A stretch of DNA of 58,364 nt, taken from assembly GCA_040882645.1 (NCBI GenBank), contig JBBEAX010000094.1:1-58364 (forward strand), read 5' to 3'. The notes under the pieces were generated by a model. The model was not told the origin of the DNA and made no database searches. It saw only the letters and a list, made by a program, of their open reading frames with translations. The stretch is from JAUYIV01 sp040882645 (GTDB lineage Bacteria > Actinomycetota > Acidimicrobiia > Spongiisociales > UBA11373). Shown here piece after piece: positions 40,783 to 49,285 of the stretch. Both the position numbers and the translations under genes were made by a program. How positions within the stretch are numbered: the stretch's first letter is position 1; each line of letters begins with the position of its first letter.

Positions 40783-41493
40783 CTAACCCGGCACGCTCCA
40801 GGGGACACCCTCGTCGATGCCCTCGCGCATCCCATCACCCGATCCTCGCCACTTGAAGCCGGGGATCATCGAGTGGAACTGATACCAGTCGGCTGAGCGG
40901 ACCCGGAACTTCCACTGCCGGCCATCGCCAAGCGAGACCCACACGCTGCTGGTCACCGTCGACCCGATGACCGATGCGAGCAGCCCCACGACGATGGCTC
41001 CAACCAGGATGAGGTCAGGGGAGAACAACACGAACTCGGAGATCACGAGCGCACCGAGCACCGAGAACGTGAGCAGCCATCGCAGCCAGTCCCACCCGCC
41101 GTTGTCGACCCGGATCGTATTGACCTCGTCGGAAGGCACCGCGACGACGACATGCAGGGCACGGCCATCAATCCCGGGCCGACGGAACACCAGAAAGTGT
41201 GAGTCGGTGACGCCGAATGCTTTACGGCCGCCCCGGGAGTACGGGGCGGATCGGCGAATCAAGGCCCGCTCCAACGCGTCGCCGACGATCAGGGCGATCA
41301 GCGCTCCGCCAACGGCGAGCAGCCTGCTCGACCAGATGTCGAAGATCGTGTGCACCGCCAACCCCGCCAGCAGGCCACCCACGAGCCATGCCCAGCTGTT
41401 GTGGATCCGGTCGGGCGCCGCCGTCTTGATCGGCACGGCCGCGCGCAGGACGCCGAGACCACCGGCCACCTCGCGCTGTACTCGGCCGATCAC
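40783..41493 (-). CDS. Multi-pass membrane protein of unknown function
   Basis: A 236-residue protein with about four membrane helices: WAWLVGGLLAGLAVHTI, LLAVGGALIALIVG, LLTFSVLGALVISEFVLF and LILVGAIVVGLLASVIG. A short beta domain between the pairs (FGVTDSHFLVFRRPG; HVVVAVPSDEVNTIRV) resembles bacterial PH-like domains. GTG at 41493 overlaps the stop of the preceding lipoprotein gene (GTGA), so the two form a unit. Function not known. Confidence 0.7.
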   Translation of the reverse strand: MIGRVQREVAGGLGVLRAAVPIKTAAPDRIHNSWAWLVGGLLAGLAVHTIFDIWSSRLLAVGGALIALIVGDALERALIRRSAPYSRGGRKAFGVTDSHFLVFRRPGIDGRALHVVVAVPSDEVNTIRVDNGGWDWLRWLLTFSVLGALVISEFVLFSPDLILVGAIVVGLLASVIGSTVTSSVWVSLGDGRQWKFRVRSADWYQFHSMIPGFKWRGSGDGMREGIDEGVPWSVPG

Positions 41494-42200
41494 GGGAAAA
41501 CCTCTACCCGCGACTCGGCCAGACGGCGGCTCCGGCGGCGATGCAGGCGCACCCCGTAGCCGAACGCCAGCACCATGCCCAGGAAATAGGTGGCTGCCAC
41601 CCCAGGGCGGATCGAATCGAACGGATTGAAGTCCGGCACGGACGCGAGCTGTGCTTCGAAGATCTCCCCGACGAACTCGTGGGATACACCCTCGAACCCG
41701 ATCCCGAATACGTACGCTCGATTGGCGCCGTAAACCCACTTCTTCACGCCGGAGTCGGTTGCCACCTCGAGGGTCACCGACGCGTCCGCCACGTCCTCGA
41801 ACTCCCGGGTCCAGACCATTCTCCACTCTTCAATGGTTCTCCGCAGCCGGCGGGCACCGGCGAGCGGATTCGCCACATAATCGCCGGTGTAGAAGAGGCC
41901 GACCGCCACCCGGGCCGAGTCCTTCTCCCAAATGTGCACCCAGCCCTGCACCGACGAGAGCACTGAGAAGTGCGTTCGGAACCGGTCGGCATTCCCGCCT
42001 ACCAGGTCGGCATTCGCTCCGACCAGGGCGTCGTCCAGGGTCCCCTCGAACACCAGCACCCATCCCGGCTCCCCGAGGTCCTCGATGATCTCCCGGCTTG
42101 GTTGACGTGTTTCGGCACATCCCGAGAGCAGGGCAGCCATGGCAACGAGGCCCGCCAGAAGGCGCGCCGTGTAACCGCGGGTGGTGGTCGCCAGTCCCAT
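41490..42200 (-). CDS. Lipoprotein with C-terminal membrane helix, unknown
   Basis: A 236-residue protein with signal sequence LLAGLVAMAALLSGC (lipobox LSGC) after a basic start MGLATTTRGYTARL. The mature part is a mixed domain (GWVLVFEGTLDDAL; SVQGWVHIWEKDSARVAVGLFYTG; GANRAYVFGIGFEGVSHEFV) and ends with a helix VAATYFLGMVLAFGYGVRL and a basic tail. Having both a lipid anchor and a C-terminal helix is unusual. TACCCT lies eight bases before the ATG, so the mRNA may be leaderless. Confidence 0.7.
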   Translation of the reverse strand: MGLATTTRGYTARLLAGLVAMAALLSGCAETRQPSREIIEDLGEPGWVLVFEGTLDDALVGANADLVGGNADRFRTHFSVLSSVQGWVHIWEKDSARVAVGLFYTGDYVANPLAGARRLRRTIEEWRMVWTREFEDVADASVTLEVATDSGVKKWVYGANRAYVFGIGFEGVSHEFVGEIFEAQLASVPDFNPFDSIRPGVAATYFLGMVLAFGYGVRLHRRRSRRLAESRVEVFP

Positions 42201-42284
42201 CTCAGCAAAGGGTACCGAGGGTTTCGGCCTCCGCAGAGGGTGGGCTGGTTCCGGGGGTAGATGGGTACTGTGGCGGGATCGCGG

Positions 42285-42290
42285 TACGGT
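42285..42290 (+). promoter_or_regulatory. -10 box (TACGGT) of a leaderless GTG start
   Basis: TACGGT ends six bases before the GTG at 42297; no ribosome site is present. Confidence 0.5.
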
Positions 42291-42296
42291 GGACCC

Positions 42297-42656
42297 GTGG
42301 ATATCCAACGGTTCTTGACGAGGGCAGCCCCCCGGCCCGACGCCGTCACGATGGCTCGAGACCACTTGGCCAACGAGAGAACCTTCCTCTCCTGGGTGCG
42401 GACCGCACTCGGATTCGTGGGGTTCGGGTTGCTGGTCGCAGAACTCGTCGACACCGAGGGAGTGCAGGCGGAGGTCCTGGGCCTCTGCCTCATCCTGCTC
42501 GGCGCGGTGATCGCCGTGTCATCGACCGCACGATTCCTGCGGGTGGCAGAGCGCCTGGACAAGAACGAGTACCAGGCGTCGACGATCAGCCCGGTGGTGG
42601 TCGGAGTATCGACAGTGATCGTGGCCATCGTCGGGCTGATCTTCGCCATCACCTGA
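42297..42656 (+). CDS. DUF202 (YidH-type) membrane protein
   Basis: A 119-residue inner-membrane protein of the DUF202 family: HLANERTFLSWVRTALGFVGFGLLV (quoted in part as HLANERTFLSW), then two further helices ending IVAIVGLIFAIT. The family is widespread and has no firm function. The GTG at 42297 fits both the family's length and the -10 box; a longer ATG form from 42261 would overlap that box. Confidence 0.88.
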   Translation: MDIQRFLTRAAPRPDAVTMARDHLANERTFLSWVRTALGFVGFGLLVAELVDTEGVQAEVLGLCLILLGAVIAVSSTARFLRVAERLDKNEYQASTISPVVVGVSTVIVAIVGLIFAIT

Positions 42657-42675
42657 CCGTCCGGACGGTCAGGTG
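42650..42675. terminator. 26-bp perfect palindrome at the DUF202 stop codon
   Basis: CACCTGACCGTCC and its complement join without a gap (42650-42675). The stop codon of the DUF202 gene (42654-42656) lies inside. No T-run follows, so it might act as an operator instead. Confidence 0.5.
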
Positions 42676-42750
42676 CCCGTCGTGCGCAGCATCCAGGCGG
42701 TCTTCTCGTGGATCTCGACGCGCGTAGAAGTCTTTCGCCCCATGCGCCGG

Positions 42751-42756
42751 TAAGGT
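42751..42756 (+). promoter_or_regulatory. -10 box (TAAGGT) of a leaderless start
   Basis: TAAGGT ends six bases before the ATG at 42763, with no Shine-Dalgarno sequence. Confidence 0.5.
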
Positions 42757-42762
42757 CGGTTC

Positions 42763-43122
42763 ATGAGCGAAAACGCCGATCGCGAGCCCCTCAGCAGTGA
42801 GGACATGATCGAACGCGCCCGGGGTCGACAGACCGCATCGAGCGAGAGCCTCATCGAGCAGGCGAAGAACGCAGTCTCCGAGACGCCCGACATCGGTCTA
42901 GGAGAGATCGAGGTTTCGATCCCGGTCGCCGACAACTTCCCGAAACCGCTGCCCACCATCCAGACCGGTCGGCCGCGCCGGGTCGTGCGTCCACCCGCCC
43001 GGCTGCCCCAGGGCCCGATCTCGACGGACAAGGCACCCCGTGCCGTGGTGATCGCGGTGGCCGTGTTCATCCTGCTGATCGCGGTCGGAGTCGCCGTCGC
43101 CGCACTGACCGCGGTGCCGTAA
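42763..43122 (+). CDS. Tail-anchored membrane protein, unknown
   Basis: A 119-residue protein with a charged N-terminal part (SSEDMIERARGRQ; SSESLIEQAKNAV, two similar amphipathic repeats), a proline and arginine-rich linker and one C-terminal helix VVIAVAVFILLIAVGVAVAAL. No family recognised. Converges with the L,D-transpeptidase gene with only three bases between stops. Confidence 0.65.
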   Translation: MSENADREPLSSEDMIERARGRQTASSESLIEQAKNAVSETPDIGLGEIEVSIPVADNFPKPLPTIQTGRPRRVVRPPARLPQGPISTDKAPRAVVIAVAVFILLIAVGVAVAALTAVP

Positions 43123-43125
43123 GGG

Positions 43126-44124
43126 CTAGTGCAGGCCGTCCGACGGGGCGGTGTACTCGATCTCGATCTCGTCCCAGACGTGGATCGTCATCCCCACCTT
43201 CACCCGCGCCGCCTCGAGGTCGTACCCGCCCTCTTCCGCCCATGGCCGCAAGAAGTCCATGTCCCAGATGGGTACTCGTATGCAGCCGTGCGACGCCGGG
43301 TAGTTGGGAACGCTGGGATACCCGTGGATTCCGTAGTTCCACTCACCGTGCTGGCCCCGATACCAGATGAACTTGTAGATCGACCATTCGTCGGGTCGGG
43401 GCGACCAGCCCCGGGCATACCGATGCTCCCCGATGAAGGCGCTTCCCGCTTCGAGCCTGGCAGTGCGCGGAGTCACGCTGGCGTTGCAGCCGTCCTCGGC
43501 CCGGCAGCCCACCGTGCCGCGGCCGGCTCCGGTGCTCACCGGCATGATCGCTTCGACCTTCTCTTGCTCGACCAGGTAGAGCACCTGATGGCCGATGTCG
43601 ACCTCCACCCGATCCGGCTGATCCTCACGCAAGGTCGGGGGGCGGGGAACGAATGCGCGCAGCAGGTCCCAGTCCTCCGCGACCCAGTCCACCGGCGGGG
43701 GGTTGGCGATCCAATCGGCTCGGGCCGTGGCCGGATTGGTGTGCGCCGGGCCGGTCAGTTTGTGAAAGGTGACGACGGCGTACTGGGTCTTGGCGTCGTA
43801 CACCCCGCTCATCGGCCCGCGATAGAGCTTCCGTTCGGTCAACAGCCATTGGAGAGTGAACACCGACCACGTGGCGTCGCCGGGGCACAGGTCGCCGTCG
43901 CGACGGAACTCGCGGGGAGCCTCACACGGGGTTCGTCGCTCGGCCCAATCGATCGGGAGGGTTCTGCCGGCGAGGGTGGAACCGGGCTGAAGCCCGTTCG
44001 AGTAGGCAGCAACCGCCCCGACGTCGCCCAAAGCGGGAGCAGGCACCAGGGTGATCGCCAGCATGGCCACGGCGACGACGATCCCGCCGCGGGACGTTGC
44101 CGTCTCTAGACGCCTCGCCGACAA
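43126..44124 (-). CDS. Secreted L,D-transpeptidase (YkuD domain)
   Basis: A 332-residue exported protein that cross-links peptidoglycan at 3-3 positions. A signal sequence GGIVVAVAMLAITLVPAPALG is followed by a peptidoglycan-binding-like part (FTLQWLLTERKLYRGPMSGVYDAKTQYAVVTFHK) and the YkuD domain with HQVLYLVEQ, GIHGYP and the catalytic SHGCIRV. TTG start supported by AAGGAGG five bases upstream. 3-3 cross-links are common in actinobacterial walls. Confidence 0.88.
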   Translation of the reverse strand: MSARRLETATSRGGIVVAVAMLAITLVPAPALGDVGAVAAYSNGLQPGSTLAGRTLPIDWAERRTPCEAPREFRRDGDLCPGDATWSVFTLQWLLTERKLYRGPMSGVYDAKTQYAVVTFHKLTGPAHTNPATARADWIANPPPVDWVAEDWDLLRAFVPRPPTLREDQPDRVEVDIGHQVLYLVEQEKVEAIMPVSTGAGRGTVGCRAEDGCNASVTPRTARLEAGSAFIGEHRYARGWSPRPDEWSIYKFIWYRGQHGEWNYGIHGYPSVPNYPASHGCIRVPIWDMDFLRPWAEEGGYDLEAARVKVGMTIHVWDEIEIEYTAPSDGLH

Positions 44125-44181
44125 TCGAACCTCCTTGAAATGGGAGGGTAATCGATCGGCTCTCGCCTCAACCCGGAAGGG

Positions 44182-45507
44182 TCAGAGCGCAAAGACGTTG
44201 GCGGCGACGATCCCTCGTCGACGATAAGCACCCCGCGTATCGAACACGATGTCGACGGCGCCGGCGATCGCCTGCAAGTCGAACAGGTCGTGATCGGCCA
44301 GAATCACGGCAAGTGAGCATCCCTCGGGGAGGGCATCGACCCGGGCGATTCCGAGTCCCTCGATCTCGGCGTCCTCCACCAACGGATCCCACGCGACCAC
44401 CTGTGCCCCCCGGCGGGTCAACTCGCCGATCACGTCGAGGGCCGGCGACTCACGAGCATCGCCCACCCCGGCCTTGTAGGCCAGGCCCACCGCGAGCACC
44501 TTCGTCGAAAACACGGGCAGACCACGCTCGTTGAGGAGCTCCGAAATCCGGTTGGCGACGTACTCGGGCATGCGGGCATTGATCTCCTCGGTGAGGTCGA
44601 TGAACCGCGTGGCGAATCCGGCCTCCTTGGCCCGCCAGGCGAGATACTGCGGGTCGAGCGGGATGCAATGACCGCCCACCCCGGGCCCGGGATAGAAGGG
44701 TTGGAAGCCAAACGGCTTGGTGGCCGCCGCATCGACCACTTCCCAGATGTCCACATCGATCTCATGGGCCAAAGCAGCCATCTCGTTGACGAGGCCGATG
44801 TTCACGGCCCGATAGGTGTTCTCGAGCAGCTTCGCCATCTCGGCGACTCTGGCCGATGAAACCGGGTGGACCGCATCGACCATCCGCCGGTACGCCGCGG
44901 CGGCGACCCTGCCCGACTCGGCACTGACGCCGCCCACCAGCTTCGGGATCGATCCGATTCCATGACCTGATCCCGGGCTGACGCGCTCGGGTGAAAACGC
45001 AACAAAGACGTCGGAGTCGAGAACCAGGCCGCCGTCGGTGGCCGCCGGTACCAGCAGGTCCTCGGTGGTGCCCGGGTAGGTGGTGGACTCCAGCGCGACG
45101 AGGGTTCCGGCATGAATCACCCTGCTCACGGTCCCGGCGGCAGCCTCGATGAAGGAGAGATCGGGCTGGCGATGCCGGTTGAGCGGGCTGGGGACGCAAA
45201 TGAAGAGCGCATCGGCTTCCCGAAGACGAGACTCGTCGTCGGTGACTACGAGCCCGCTGGCAAGGGCGGCCGCAAGCGATTCGGCGGATACATCCTCCAC
45301 CGGCGAGTCGCCGGCTCGAATACGCTCGACCACCTTCGCCGAGACGTCGAATCCGATAACGCGCAGGCCTCGTTCGACGGCGTTCACCGCCAAAGGGAGC
45401 CCCACGTACCCCAGGCCGATCACACCGGCGGTCCACGCCTGTTGCTCGAAGAATTCGACTCGGTCGGAAATGGCCCGCTCCTCCTCGCCTGTGACTCTAC
45501 GGGACAT
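44182..45507 (-). CDS. Nucleotide-sugar 6-dehydrogenase (UDP-GlcNAc/UDP-Glc type)
   Basis: A 441-residue NAD-dependent dehydrogenase oxidising a UDP-sugar at C6 to the uronate. It has VIGLGYVGLPLA (NAD loop), CVPSPLN, STTYPGTT, FSPERVSPG, the catalytic PGPGVGGHCIPLDP with Cys and the C-terminal VLAVGLAYKAGVGDARESPA. The sequence style is closer to WbpA/WecC-type UDP-HexNAc dehydrogenases than to Ugd. Followed in the same direction by no further sugar gene but preceded by a glycosyltransferase, so it may supply an envelope polymer. Confidence 0.9.
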   Translation of the reverse strand: MSRRVTGEEERAISDRVEFFEQQAWTAGVIGLGYVGLPLAVNAVERGLRVIGFDVSAKVVERIRAGDSPVEDVSAESLAAALASGLVVTDDESRLREADALFICVPSPLNRHRQPDLSFIEAAAGTVSRVIHAGTLVALESTTYPGTTEDLLVPAATDGGLVLDSDVFVAFSPERVSPGSGHGIGSIPKLVGGVSAESGRVAAAAYRRMVDAVHPVSSARVAEMAKLLENTYRAVNIGLVNEMAALAHEIDVDIWEVVDAAATKPFGFQPFYPGPGVGGHCIPLDPQYLAWRAKEAGFATRFIDLTEEINARMPEYVANRISELLNERGLPVFSTKVLAVGLAYKAGVGDARESPALDVIGELTRRGAQVVAWDPLVEDAEIEGLGIARVDALPEGCSLAVILADHDLFDLQAIAGAVDIVFDTRGAYRRRGIVAANVFAL

Positions 45508-45534
45508 CTCGGGCCGCCAATCTCTATGCAGTCG

Positions 45535-46392
45535 CTAGATGATCGGGGGGCGGCCGAGGCGGAGCATCCGCCATGCCGTCCGCCACCTCATCGGGGCGCG
45601 CTCTCCCGCCGGGTCGGTGAACCCCGCGCGATATCCGCGGCGCAGTGCGCCTAGATCGCTCCACGATCGGACGGTGCCGAGCGACAGAAGCCCTCGCACC
45701 ATCAGATACACGACAGCCAACGGCACCGGCAGTCGGCGTCGTGCCAGCAGCACCCGATTGCGAGCAGTGCTGTAGATCGCACCGCTTCGCTGGCTCAAGG
45801 CGACGGCAGGGTGGACCACCTCGAGGTTCCCGGTGTACCGGATGTCATGACCGGAATCGAGCAGACGCCAGGCGAGGTCGGTCTCTTCGAGGGCGTAGAA
45901 GAACTCCTCCGGAAACCCACCGACTTCGTCGATCACCGACCGGCGGATCGCGCAGGCCCCTCCCAGGAACGTGGTCACGCGCGCCGTCCGGCGCGACCGC
46001 GCCTTCCACAGCATGGGGATGTGCTTCGAGATCGCCCGCCCTGAATCGTCGACGATGCGGAAGGAGATGACGGCAAGTCGAGGGTCGTCTTCGAGAGCGG
46101 CCGCCGCCTCGCTGATGACATTCGTCGCCCCATAGCGGGCGTCGTCGTCAAGAAAGAACACGACATCTCCGGTGGCTGCACCCCAACCCAGATTCCGCCC
46201 GGAAGCAACGCCGACATTCTCCGGCGACACGACCACTGTGGCATTGCCGCGGTCGGGGGTCGGAATACAGCCATTTCCCACGACGATGAGCTCGATCGGG
46301 GGACCAGTCTGCTCTCGAATCGACTCGATCGCCGATCGCAATGCGTCAGGGCGATCGCACATCGTGAGCACGACCACGGAGGCGCTGGTCAT
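45535..46392 (-). CDS. Family 2 glycosyltransferase
   Basis: A 285-residue GT2 (GT-A fold): SVVVLTMCDRPDALRSAIESI, NVGVASGRNLG, the metal-binding FFLDDDA and GGACAIRRSVIDEVGGF, with EETDLAWRL as the catalytic ED-type motif. This rhamnosyl or glycosyl transferase type builds surface glycans. Its ATG overlaps the stop of the CDP-alcohol phosphotransferase (ATGA), so both act in one pathway. No membrane helix except a weak hydrophobic stretch near VPLAVVYLMVRGLL. Confidence 0.88.
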   Translation of the reverse strand: MTSASVVVLTMCDRPDALRSAIESIREQTGPPIELIVVGNGCIPTPDRGNATVVVSPENVGVASGRNLGWGAATGDVVFFLDDDARYGATNVISEAAAALEDDPRLAVISFRIVDDSGRAISKHIPMLWKARSRRTARVTTFLGGACAIRRSVIDEVGGFPEEFFYALEETDLAWRLLDSGHDIRYTGNLEVVHPAVALSQRSGAIYSTARNRVLLARRRLPVPLAVVYLMVRGLLSLGTVRSWSDLGALRRGYRAGFTDPAGERAPMRWRTAWRMLRLGRPPII

Positions 46393-47159
46393 CGGAGGCG
46401 GTCTGAGGCAAGCACCGACACCAGGTGGCCCACCGCGACGAGCGCCGCCACTGTCACCATCGCCGTGACCAGCCGCTGGCTCGCCGCCAGATCCGACCTA
46501 ACCGCGTCGAACACCGCGGCCACCAAGATGAGCGTGCTCGCTTCGAGGGCTGCGGTGATCCGGTGCACGGGAATGAAGTCAGCGAGACGCCGCACAACCC
46601 TGAGGGCTGGCGCCCTGATGCGGGAACCCTCATCGCCGATCGCCGGCATCCCCGATTTCGCCCGAGCCGCGTCGATCAGGTCTGTTTCGATCCGGGCGAG
46701 TACCGCGGCGAGGGCGGCTCCCAGACCGACAGCCAACCAGACGGCGTCGTCACCCCCACCCGCCCGCCAACCGAGGCCAACGAGCAGCGTCGCCTCGACC
46801 AGGTAGTGGGAGATTCGGTCGAGGTACACCCCACGAGGGCTCTCGGTCGAGTTCCAGCGGGCTACCTCGCCGTCGACACAGTCGAGGAGCAAGTACACCT
46901 GGACGCCTACGAACGCCGCGATCGCCGGCCACACGCCGCCGACAAACAGAAGGGAGGCACCCGCCAGCCCTACGGCCAGCATCAGGAAGGTGACTCCATC
47001 GGCGCTCAGACCAAGAGAGAGCGCCGCCCGGGTCACATAGATCGACAGCCCCCGCATGTACAACCGGCCCGCCCAGTGCTCATCGCTCCGTCGGCCGACA
47101 ATGCTCGCCGGCTGGCAGACGCGTCGCAGCTCAGCGATCGAAGGCTTCGATGAACCCAT
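46389..47159 (-). CDS. CDP-alcohol phosphotransferase with His in the last metal position
   Basis: A 256-residue membrane enzyme that transfers a phospho-alcohol from a CDP-activated donor. The signature reads DCVDGEVARWNSTESPRGVYLDRISH: D-x2-DG-x2-AR...G-x3-D-x3-H. The last residue is His where the family usually has the catalytic Asp. Helices such as TFLMLAVGLAGASLLFVGGVW surround it. With the downstream glycosyltransferase it probably builds a phospholipid-linked glycan. The changed residue is either a known subfamily feature or a loss of function. Confidence 0.8.
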   Translation of the reverse strand: MGSSKPSIAELRRVCQPASIVGRRSDEHWAGRLYMRGLSIYVTRAALSLGLSADGVTFLMLAVGLAGASLLFVGGVWPAIAAFVGVQVYLLLDCVDGEVARWNSTESPRGVYLDRISHYLVEATLLVGLGWRAGGGDDAVWLAVGLGAALAAVLARIETDLIDAARAKSGMPAIGDEGSRIRAPALRVVRRLADFIPVHRITAALEASTLILVAAVFDAVRSDLAASQRLVTAMVTVAALVAVGHLVSVLASDRLR

Positions 47160-47267
47160 CGACTAGCTGCCTCGTCTCGAGCGCCGCCACCGTGGAAGCG
47201 AGTCCGTCGCGTCCAGCGTCGTCGCCACCGACGGCCCGTCCGACCAATGCCGGATTGACTTGCTCAT

Positions 47268-48791
47268 CTAGCCGAACTCGATGCCCTGGGCGAGCGGAAG
47301 GTCGCTGCTCCAGTTGACCGTGTTGGTCTGGCGGCGCATATACGCCTTCCAGGAGTCCGACCCTGCTTCCCGGCCCCCACCGGTCTCCTTCTCACCGCCG
47401 AAGGCGCCACCGATCTCGGCGCCGGAGGTGCCGATGTTGACGTTGGCGATTCCACAATCCGACCCCTCGGCCGACAGGAACAGCTCTGATGCCCGCAGGC
47501 TGTTGGTGAAGATCGCGGACGACAACCCCTGCCGAACCCCGTTGTGGACGGCAATCGCATCGTGAACGTCAGCCGCCTCGATCACATAGAGGATGGGGGC
47601 GAAGGTCTCCTCCTGGACGATCGGCGCATCCCGGTCGATCTCGATGATCGTCGGCTCCACGAAATGGCCGTTCAACCCAGGCACCTCCGCCCGGCCCCCA
47701 CCGTGGAGGACCTTGCCGCCCTGGTCCTTGGCGATCTCGACGGCAGCCAGCATCTCGTCCACCGCGCCCTTGTTGACCAGCGGACCCATCACCGTCGACG
47801 GGTCGAGGGGGTTGCCGATGCGCACCTGGGCGTAGGCGTCGACGAGGCGTTTGACGACATCGCCCTTGATTCCCGACTCCACGATCATCCGCCGGATCGA
47901 GGTGCACCGCTGGCCGGCGGTACCGACAGCCCCGAACAACACCGCCCTGGTCACCAGCCCCGGATCGGCGTCGTCGAGCACGACCACCGCATTGTTGCCG
48001 CCGAGTTCCAGCAGCGAACGGCCCAAACGCTTGGCGACCGCGATTCCGACCTTCTCGCCCATGTTGCACGATCCGGTGGCCGAGATCAGCGGGATCCGCC
48101 GGTCATTGATGAGCAGATCGCCGACCTCGCTCCCCTTGCCGACGGCGAGGTTGAAGACCCCCTCGTAGCCCGACCCGGCCATGACCTCGTCACAGATTCG
48201 GGTCACGGCAATTGCCGTCAACGGAGTGTGCGACGAAGGCTTCCAGATCATCGTGTCGCCACACACCGCGGCGACAAAGGCATTCCATGACCACACCGCC
48301 ACCGGGAAGTTGAAGGCCGAGATGATCCCGATCGGGCCGAGCGGGTGCCACTGCTCGAACATCCGATGGCGTGGCCGCTCCGACGCCATGGTCAACCCGT
48401 AGAGCTGCCGGGAAAGGCCGACGGCGAGGTCGGCCATGTCGATCATCTCCTGCACTTCGCCCTCACCCTCGGCGCGAATCTTTCCCATCTCCAGGGAAAC
48501 CAGCGAGGCCAGGTGCTCCTTCTTCTCGCGGAGAGCATTGCCGATCAGGCGCACGTACTCACCGCGCTTGGGAGCAGGCAGCATCCGCCAGCGCAGGAAC
48601 GTCTCCTGAGCCGACACAACGATCTGGTCGTAGTCGGCGGCCGAGGTCTGCACCACGGTGGCGATCTCAGTGGCCGTCGTCGGGTTGTCGACCGAAAGGT
48701 CGCTTCCGGACGGAGCGATCCACCCGCCGGCGTACCCACCCGGATTGCGGTCGCCCAGGCCGAGGGCGGCGAAGATCTCGTCTCTCGTCAC
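47268..48791 (-). CDS. ALDH7-type aldehyde dehydrogenase (piperideine-6-carboxylate/aminoadipate semialdehyde)
   Basis: A 507-residue NAD-dependent aldehyde dehydrogenase. Motifs: ISAFNFPVAVWSWNAF, LELGGNNAVVVLDDAD (catalytic Glu) and GTAGQRCTSIRR (catalytic Cys). The ASERPRHRMFEQWHPLGP segment and GGNNA point to the ALDH7/antiquitin group, which oxidises aminoadipate semialdehyde from lysine breakdown. GTG at 48791 follows GGAG by five bases; a TTG at 48806 overlapping the ridA stop is possible. It follows ridA in the same operon. Confidence 0.9.
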   Translation of the reverse strand: MTRDEIFAALGLGDRNPGGYAGGWIAPSGSDLSVDNPTTATEIATVVQTSAADYDQIVVSAQETFLRWRMLPAPKRGEYVRLIGNALREKKEHLASLVSLEMGKIRAEGEGEVQEMIDMADLAVGLSRQLYGLTMASERPRHRMFEQWHPLGPIGIISAFNFPVAVWSWNAFVAAVCGDTMIWKPSSHTPLTAIAVTRICDEVMAGSGYEGVFNLAVGKGSEVGDLLINDRRIPLISATGSCNMGEKVGIAVAKRLGRSLLELGGNNAVVVLDDADPGLVTRAVLFGAVGTAGQRCTSIRRMIVESGIKGDVVKRLVDAYAQVRIGNPLDPSTVMGPLVNKGAVDEMLAAVEIAKDQGGKVLHGGGRAEVPGLNGHFVEPTIIEIDRDAPIVQEETFAPILYVIEAADVHDAIAVHNGVRQGLSSAIFTNSLRASELFLSAEGSDCGIANVNIGTSGAEIGGAFGGEKETGGGREAGSDSWKAYMRRQTNTVNWSSDLPLAQGIEFG

Positions 48792-48802
48792 AGGAACTCC
48801 AA

Positions 48803-49183
48803 TCAACGCGCAGCGATTACTTCGATCTCGACCTGGAAGCCGGCAGGCAGGGCGCCCACCTGGAAAGTCGAGCGAGCAGGGGGTTCTTCGCCGACGAATC
48901 GGACATACACCTCGTTCACCGCGGCGAAGTCGGCAATATCGGCCAGGAATATCGTCGTCTTCACGATGTCGGCGTATCCAAGCCCGACGTCACCGAGGAT
49001 CGCACCGATGTTCTGCAGTACCTGCTCGGCTTCCGCGACCACGCCACCCTCGACCCGGTCGGTCGTGCCGTGCATGAAAGCGACCTGACCCGAGACGAAC
49101 ACGAACCCGTTCGCCTCGGTGGCGATCGAGTACGCCCCGATTGCCTTGGGACCGCTGGTGATGTCGAGGATCTTCTTGGGCAT
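48803..49183 (-). CDS. RidA-family enamine/imine deaminase
   Basis: A 126-residue YjgF/YER057c/UK114 protein that hydrolyses reactive enamines made by PLP enzymes. Seen: GPKAIGAYSIA, FVSGQVAF, TTIFLADIADFAAVNEVYVRF and ARSTFQVGALPAGFQVEIEVIA, where the Arg binds the substrate carboxylate. In an operon with the ALDH7 gene, so it may remove cyclic imines such as piperideine derivatives; that link is inferred. Confidence 0.9.
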   Translation of the reverse strand: MPKKILDITSGPKAIGAYSIATEANGFVFVSGQVAFMHGTTDRVEGGVVAEAEQVLQNIGAILGDVGLGYADIVKTTIFLADIADFAAVNEVYVRFVGEEPPARSTFQVGALPAGFQVEIEVIAAR

Positions 49184-49273
49184 GGTGCGCTCTCCGGGAT
49201 CGTGTCGGGAACTGAAGCGTAGACCGCGGCCAAAAGATCGACCGCGGGGCCGATTTGTGTCACACCCGCCCGA

Positions 49274-49279
49274 TACGTT
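49274..49279 (+). promoter_or_regulatory. -10 box (TACGTT) of a leaderless start
   Basis: TACGTT ends six bases before the ATG at 49286. No Shine-Dalgarno sequence is seen. Confidence 0.5.
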
Positions 49280-49285
49280 TGACCC

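Noticed and set aside
42650..42675. Operator for the gene at 42763
   Set aside because: Possible, but the stop codon of the upstream gene lies inside and position fits a terminator better.
47131..47247. Possible 38-residue ORF (TTG start) between the ALDH and CDP-alcohol phosphotransferase genes
   Set aside because: No ribosome site or family; it overlaps the phosphotransferase start. It reads rather protein-like, so it might be a remnant, but I cannot support it as a gene.
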